Assembly: GCF_041381155.1 (NCBI RefSeq)
Contig: NC_091134.1
Span: 9,332,755-9,396,754 of the forward strand
Reading direction: 5' to 3'
From: Argopecten irradians
Taxonomy: Eukaryota; Mollusca; Bivalvia; Pectinida; Pectinidae
DNA length: 64,000 bases
Shown: piece by piece, positions 61,746-64,000 of the stretch
How positions within the stretch are numbered: the stretch's first letter is position 1
Layout of the letters: the number at the start of each line of letters is the position of its first letter
Translations under genes and position numbers: made by a program
Notes under the pieces: generated by a model
What the model was told of the DNA's origin: nothing
Seen by the model: the letters and a program-made list of their open reading frames with translations, nothing else
Database searches by the model: none

Positions 61746-63239
61746 ATGGCTGTTTGTTCATAGAATGTTTATTAAACTAATCTGTGCAGTGAACATAAAT
61801 ATGAAAGGTTTCTCTATGTTTGTTAATGTATAACCCCGGGGGTGTTAGTGTAGTTAGAATGACTGTATACCAGCGTGCATATACATTGTACATCGATCTT
61901 CAAGACGTAGCAACATATACAACGACGGAATTTCAGAGTTTGGAGATTACGGTACTCAATGTGGATTCTAGAATTGAACTTAAAATTGCAATTTATATTA
62001 TGTTGAAAAAAATTTAACAGTTTTTTGTGGTGTATGTTTCTTAACCTTCGCGTCTTTCACCGTGCTTTACAAAAGGGTTACATCAGGAACCACATCACCA
62101 CTACCTCGATACAGATGTTACGTAAACAGACAATTCAACCACACAGGTGTACTCATAGGTAATCTTCTGTAGATTTATAAGTCGATTTCATCTTATCTAA
62201 GATATTTAGAGGTGTATTATCAAAGTTGTGTTAGAATTAAAAATTGAATTTTGTATTTGTTTAAAAATTGAATTTTGTATTTGTTTTACATCAACTTTGT
62301 TGCTGAGCATGTCCATAAAACATGTCGCGAGTTTGACGCTTCATAAAAAGTGTTTCAATAGACGGAGGAAGTCGATGTTTATACCATAATAAAGGTAATG
62401 ATCTGCTTTGTAGAACGATTATCAAAAAATAACAAGAAATCTTTTCCTTAATGCTATAATGGAATTCACGAGAAAGTCACATTTCGCTAATTTTGCGATT
62501 TGTTCAGAAAATTGCTTTCACTGAAAGAATTTATTTGCGGTGTCCATTCTTCTTTTCGGTGGTATTCTGAATATTGTCCCTTAAATTCACATTTTGATAA
62601 ATTCTTTAAATTTTCTTCCTGGAGATGGACGGATGCATGATGGGCGACATGTTTGTAAGGTATTACATTCACTTAAGTAGGGGATTTTCTGGTCGCTTAA
62701 TAGAGTGCTATAATTTCAGCCTGAATCTTGATGTTGATGGAAAGCCACTGAATCATGAATATCAGTACATTTGTACCAACTTCAGTTAAATTCAGACACT
62801 CATACTCTCAGAGGCATTTTTAATTTTCAAAAAAGGTTTAGTATTGCAAAAGTTATTACATGTGAAAGACGGGATATAAAAACCTTGTAAATTATGAATT
62901 GTTATTGATCATGAGGTACAGAATGCTCTCTATCACAGATACAAAAATGACTGTAGTCTCTCTAATGTATTATATCATGTTTGCTTGTACAGATGTTTAG
63001 CCAAGTACTGATGTGATAAAACAAGATAAAGACTGATATGGTTTCTGTAAATAAAATATGATTGGAATGCTATTTTGACTTTTGTTAATTTTAATGTCCA
63101 CGTTTGATCTGCAATTACGTCGAGTTGTCAAAAAAAACACCCTGTTAAAATCGACTGTTAAACTGTGCTGTATGACCGGAGTGACGTCAAACCTATAATT
63201 CATGACGTCATATGTTTTTAGTCAATGGGGTATAATAAA

Positions 63240-63378
63240 ATAGTTATCGACTGGGTTTTCGGGCAACAGTTAATTTGTTGGACCCTCACCCAACCCGTTG
63301 GCCGCAGGGGTCAGCCAACAGTTTTTATTCGGGTCCAACAAACCATCTGATGTGATAAAACCCAGTAAACAACTGTAT
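63240..63378. mobile_element. 139-bp inverted-repeat (foldback) element
   Basis: ATAGTTATCGACTGGGTTTT on the left pairs with AAAACCCAGTAAACAACTGT on the right. Inside, TTTGTTGGACCC pairs with GGGTCCAACAAA around a GTTGGCCGC...GCCAAC centre. It lies 84 bp before the kinase exon. Confidence 0.55.
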
Positions 63379-63461
63379 AATGTTTATTGCAAAAAATATA
63401 TTATTGATGCAATAGCTGGAGAGTGCAACCTCTAACTAAATATTAAATGTTTATTTTCTAG

Positions 63462-64000
63462 GGAAAAGAACGACAATCGGACACAGGTATCATTATCAGC
63501 TTAGATTTGATTCTGGTTTCCACGGAAATGTTTATATCGGTACCGACACCATAACCAACGAAAAGGTAGCCGTAAAAATCTACAATGATCCTATTCGTTT
63601 AAAGTCTGACTCTGAAGGTTCCATATTACAGGCTCTACAAGGCGGGGAAGGAATTCCTGTCCTCAAATGGTTCGGCAATGTTGGAAGAACAAATACAGCT
63701 GTTGTGACTGAACTTTTAGGCCCCAGTTTATTTGATATTGTCAAGGAAAAATCTCTTCATATGAGAACAGTTTTGCTTATCGCTTATCAATTACTCAGTA
63801 GACTCGAGTACATCCACTCCAAAGGTTATATTCATAGAGATACAAAACCTGATAACATTGTTACCGGTCTAGCTACCTCATCAGCGGGACAGGCCATATA
63901 TGTTATAGATTTTGGAGCGTCTTCTAGCTACCTCATCAGCGGGACAGGCCAGCATGTTCCTTATGTAACTGGACATGGCCTTCGCAAAAGTTGCATATTT
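63462..64000 (+). CDS. casein kinase 1-like protein kinase, partial (exon running off the window)
   Basis: The exon opens after TATTTTCTAG and stays open to the window end in one frame (about 179 codons). A glycine loop (FDSGFHGNVYIGTD), the beta-3 lysine in VAVKIYND, and the CK1 hallmarks GIPVLKWFG, TELLGPSLFDIV, LLIAYQLLSRLEYIHSKGYI, HRDTKPDN and DFG are present in order. CK1 family members normally have LGSGSFG, HRDVKPDN and IDFGLAKKY, so this copy is somewhat diverged but keeps the Lys, HRD and DFG residues needed for phosphotransfer. The stretch after DFG (ASSSYLISGTGQHVPY) is unusual and is built from a 29-bp sequence that also occurs 55 bp upstream. The 5' exon and the C-terminal lobe are not in view. 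Confidence 0.8.

Larger units (their letters stand above)
60280..63461. other. intergenic / intronic DNA before the kinase exon
   Basis: Contains a foldback element (61249-61520), a SINE (61574-61745) and a 139-bp inverted-repeat element (63240-63378). A short exact direct repeat (TTAAAAATTGAATTTTGTAT) occurs twice around 62240-62285. No upstream kinase exon was recognised. Confidence 0.45.

Overview
The window is animal nuclear DNA: AT-rich, intron-rich, with GT-AG introns and many short inverted-repeat elements. The tRNA-headed SINEs, the TTAA-flanked miniature elements and the type of gene content point to a marine bivalve or another lophotrochozoan mollusc. This is an inference from pattern; no species marker was seen.

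Layout. Positions 1-10.3 kb hold no gene I can support. They contain a 2.57 kb unit bounded by 57-bp inverted repeats, a perfect 262-bp tandem duplication, a TTAA-flanked element carrying a broken basic exon, and a foldback repeat. From 10.4 to 27.5 kb there is a cluster of five small genes of one family: one decayed copy on the minus strand, then four on the plus strand. Each is a three-exon gene of about 111-124 residues that is little more than a dynein-heavy-chain-stalk / microtubule-binding-domain-like (MTBD-like) fold. Both introns lie in phase 0 at identical places.

From 52.5 kb back to 29.4 kb, on the minus strand and facing the cluster tail to tail, lies one large gene of 11 reconstructed exons (about 947 residues). 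It has a short N-terminus with a MGCG lipidation-type motif, a transglutaminase-like domain of the kyphoscoliosis (KY)/hillarin type whose catalytic residues are all replaced, a set of Ig-like beta repeats, a charged coiled coil, and a C-terminal MTBD-like domain. Its last introns sit at the same positions as those of the small genes, so the small genes look like offspring of its 3' end, or the reverse. Cytoskeletal scaffolding is the likely theme, by inference.

The introns of the large gene carry several miniature DNA transposons, a SINE, and two oppositely oriented arrays of a 21-bp unit with the palindrome TTGTACGTACAA. From 52.5 to 63.4 kb I recognise no gene. That stretch holds a 1.1 kb inverted-repeat element filled with G/T-only simple sequence, a foldback element and a second SINE. 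At 63.46 kb a casein-kinase-1-like exon begins and runs off the end of the window.
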